This document shows positions 30,943 to 32,969 of a DNA stretch of 32,969 nucleotides, in pieces. Numbering within the stretch: the first letter of the stretch is position 1; every line of letters begins with the position of its first letter. The position numbers were made by a program, and so were the translations under genes. A model generated the notes under the pieces. The model was not told the DNA's origin. It saw only the letters and a list, made by a program, of their open reading frames with translations, and did no database searches. This stretch comes from Oxalobacteraceae bacterium UBA6018 (GTDB lineage: Bacteria; Pseudomonadota; Gammaproteobacteria; Burkholderiales; Burkholderiaceae_D): contig DIZW01000023.1 of NCBI GenBank assembly GCA_002428015.1, positions 44,992-77,960 on the forward strand, given 5' to 3'.

Positions 30943-32969
30943 ATGCGTAAGCCAACACAAAAATCCATCATGAATCTGGCTGTGGCCAGCGCCTGCTGCT
31001 GGCTGGCCGTGCCGGGCTATGCCCAGCAGGCCGCCGGCGAGGCCACCAGCGCCGCCACCGACGCCAAGGCCGGCGCCGACCAGGCCCCGGCCGCCGCCGT
31101 GGAGCCGACTAGCACGGTGGTCACGATTTCCGGCTCGCGCATCGCCGCGCGCGGCTTCACCCAGCCGACGCCGACGACCACCTTGAGCGCGTCCGACCTG
31201 GCCAAGAACGCCCAGCCGAACATGTTCAACACGATCATCGAACTGCCGGCGTTGCAGGGCAGTACAGGCCGCACCACCAGCACCAACAGCACCAGTAGCG
31301 GCATCCAGGGCCTGAGCTCACTGAGCCTGCGCGGCCTGGGCCCGATCCGCACCCTGACCCTGCTCGACGGCCAGCGCGTGGTCGGCGCCAACGTGACCGG
31401 CGTGACGGACGTGAGCCAGTTCCCGCAACTGCTGGTCAAGCGGGTCGACGTCGTCACCGGCGGCGCCTCGGCGTCCTATGGCTCGGACGCGGTGGGCGGC
31501 GTGGTCAACTTCATCACGGACAAGCGGTTCAACGGCTTCAAGGCCAACGTCGAAGGCGGCGAGACCACCTACGGCGACGACAAGAACGGCACCGTGCAAG
31601 CGGCCTGGGGCCAGGGCTTCCTGGACGACAAGCTGCACGTGACGGTCAGCGGCGAATACAGCCGCGAGAAAGGGGTGCCGTCGCCACGCTTCGGCGAAAG
31701 CGGCAGCAATGGACGCACCTGGTTCGATAACACCGCCTACCAGATTCGCCCCCTGTCCCAGACCAATGACGGCAAGCCGCAATACACGGTGATCCAGCAC
31801 GCCCAGCAGTACCAGTACGCCAAATACGGCCTGATTACGCGCGGCCCGCTGCAGGGCACCGCTTTCGGTCCGGGCGGCCAGCCTTACCAGTTCCAGTATG
31901 GCTCGAACGGCGTGCCGACCGGCACCGGCGCGGTGACCGGTTGTTACAATCCATTCTGCGTCGGGGGCGACCTGACCGGCAGCGTCGGCGCCGGCACCAC
32001 CTTGGGCATGGACATGAGCCGCAAGGTCGCGTACACCCGGGTCAGCTACGATCTTGACGCCGACAACGAGATCTATTTCACGCTCAACCTGGCGCGGGTC
32101 GGCGCGGCCTTCAATCCGAATCCGGGTGCGGCCAAGAACGACAACCTGACCATCCAGTGCGACAACCCGTTCCTGCCGGCCTCGATCGTGGCGGCCTGCG
32201 CCACCAATAACATCAAGAGCTTCGCCTACGGCACGTCGAACGCGGTGTTCCCGAAAGACATCCTGGTGCAGCCGACCCGAACCCAGAAGCGGGTCGTGCT
32301 CGGCGCCGACGGCGGCTTCGCCGCGTTCGGCAAGGACTGGAAGTACGACGCCTACGCCGAGCACGGCGAGAACAAGATCGGCATCGTGGTCGATAACATG
32401 ACGCTGAACAAGCGCTACAACGCCGCGATCGACGCCGTGCGCGCGCCCAACGGCACCATCGTCTGCCGCGATCCGGTGGCGGCGGCCTCGGGCTGCCGGC
32501 CGCTCAACATCATCGGCGACGTGCCGGCCGACCCGGCCGCGATGGCCTACATCGAGCCGGCGGCCGGTCCGCGCCAGTACTCGGTGCAAAAGCAGGACGT
32601 GCTCAGCTTTAACATCACCGGCGAGCCGTTCAATTCCTGGGCAGGTCCGATCGCCATGGCCACCGGCGCCGAATACCGCAAGGAGCAGTATTTCGTGCGC
32701 GGCGACGCCTACGGCAACGGCGTCTCGGCCGACAGCCCGAACAATGCCGACTATCCGGCCGATCCGCTGCTGAACACGACCATCGGCAACAACTGGTACG
32801 CGGGCAATTACCACAACGCCCAGGGCGCCTACAACGTGCGCGAGGCCTATTTGGAGCTGAACGTGCCGGTGCTCAAGTCCGACACCTGGGGCGAGGCCAA
32901 CCTGAACCTGGCCGACCGCCGCACCAAGTACAGCACCTCGGGCAGCGTGGAGAGCTGGAAGATCGGCGC
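30943..32969 (+). CDS. TonB-dependent outer-membrane receptor, 5' part (runs off the window)
   Basis: An open frame of 675 codons without a stop reaches the window end, so the C-terminal barrel is missing. The start has AGGGAGA four to five bases upstream. The signal peptide ends at GYA (residue 27), and an Ala-rich linker leads to VVTISGSRIAARGF. The plug includes LSLRGLGPIRTLTLLDGQRV, LLVKRVDVVTGGASASYGSD and AVGGVVNFITD, which are diagnostic motifs. Barrel strands follow. The ligand is unknown. Position behind gntK and a shared operator type suggest a sugar-acid-containing oligosaccharide or gluconate-type compound, which is inference. Confidence 0.93.
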   Translation, partial: MRKPTQKSIMNLAVASACCWLAVPGYAQQAAGEATSAATDAKAGADQAPAAAVEPTSTVVTISGSRIAARGFTQPTPTTTLSASDLAKNAQPNMFNTIIELPALQGSTGRTTSTNSTSSGIQGLSSLSLRGLGPIRTLTLLDGQRVVGANVTGVTDVSQFPQLLVKRVDVVTGGASASYGSDAVGGVVNFITDKRFNGFKANVEGGETTYGDDKNGTVQAAWGQGFLDDKLHVTVSGEYSREKGVPSPRFGESGSNGRTWFDNTAYQIRPLSQTNDGKPQYTVIQHAQQYQYAKYGLITRGPLQGTAFGPGGQPYQFQYGSNGVPTGTGAVTGCYNPFCVGGDLTGSVGAGTTLGMDMSRKVAYTRVSYDLDADNEIYFTLNLARVGAAFNPNPGAAKNDNLTIQCDNPFLPASIVAACATNNIKSFAYGTSNAVFPKDILVQPTRTQKRVVLGADGGFAAFGKDWKYDAYAEHGENKIGIVVDNMTLNKRYNAAIDAVRAPNGTIVCRDPVAAASGCRPLNIIGDVPADPAAMAYIEPAAGPRQYSVQKQDVLSFNITGEPFNSWAGPIAMATGAEYRKEQYFVRGDAYGNGVSADSPNNADYPADPLLNTTIGNNWYAGNYHNAQGAYNVREAYLELNVPVLKSDTWGEANLNLADRRTKYSTSGSVESWKIG

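Overview
The window is GC-rich and reads as a chromosomal segment of a soil or plant-associated betaproteobacterium. Oxalobacteraceae (Massilia/Duganella/Janthinobacterium relatives) is the best guess. The reasons are several large TonB-dependent receptors next to secreted glycan-degrading enzymes, a PEP-CTERM surface protein, LacI-type control, and the gene style. This placement is inference; no rRNA or tRNA is present to anchor it.

Layout. (1) 174-8488: a TonB-dependent receptor on the minus strand is divergent from a run of plus-strand genes. These are a lipoprotein clan GH-A-like hydrolase, a decayed stretch holding remnants of a sugar isomerase and a ThuA-like protein, a second secreted GH-A-like hydrolase, and a PEP-CTERM protein. 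LacI-type palindromes sit in the divergent region and before the second hydrolase. (2) 8527-11839: a LamG plus GH50-like hydrolase (minus) is divergent from a LacI-family regulator (plus). (3) 11841-17998: a signalling island. A histidine kinase carries a LacI-type sugar-binding domain in place of a usual sensor, and a PAS histidine kinase follows it. Convergent to them is a PAS-EAL-REC-PAS protein whose EAL site is degenerate. (4) 18166-22112: a secreted GH31 alpha-glycosidase (minus), then an OsmC-like and a pirin-like gene that overlap (plus), then a probable gene remnant. (5) 22732-27271: a second TonB-dependent receptor and a GH28-like beta-helix enzyme. (6) 27276-30755: a 163-bp MITE-like inverted-repeat element, a truncated coding remnant, a Tat-dependent alginate-lyase-fold/FN3/LamG protein (minus) and a gluconokinase (plus). 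(7) 30943 to the window end: the start of a third TonB-dependent receptor.

Working model (inference). Surface and periplasmic enzymes cut plant or microbial polysaccharides. Oligosaccharides cross the outer membrane through the three receptors, and local LacI-type repressors sense the intracellular sugars. Two operator families, GGTAGCGCTACC-like and TTTAGAACGTTCTAAA-like, mark the first receptor/hydrolase region. The second family recurs between the LacI gene and the kinase pair, which suggests the kinases belong to the same carbohydrate regulon. A GTTAGCGCTAAC-type site marks gntK and the third receptor. No inner-membrane sugar transporter is present, so the system is incomplete within this window.

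The most unusual item is the LacI-sensor/histidine-kinase fusion with its neighbours. It is a candidate one-protein link from cytoplasmic sugar sensing to phosphorelay or c-di-GMP-type signalling. Other notable items are the decayed composite locus at 4857-5692, a 19-bp perfect hairpin inside a Tat-lipoprotein coding region, and the MITE-like element beside a truncated gene.
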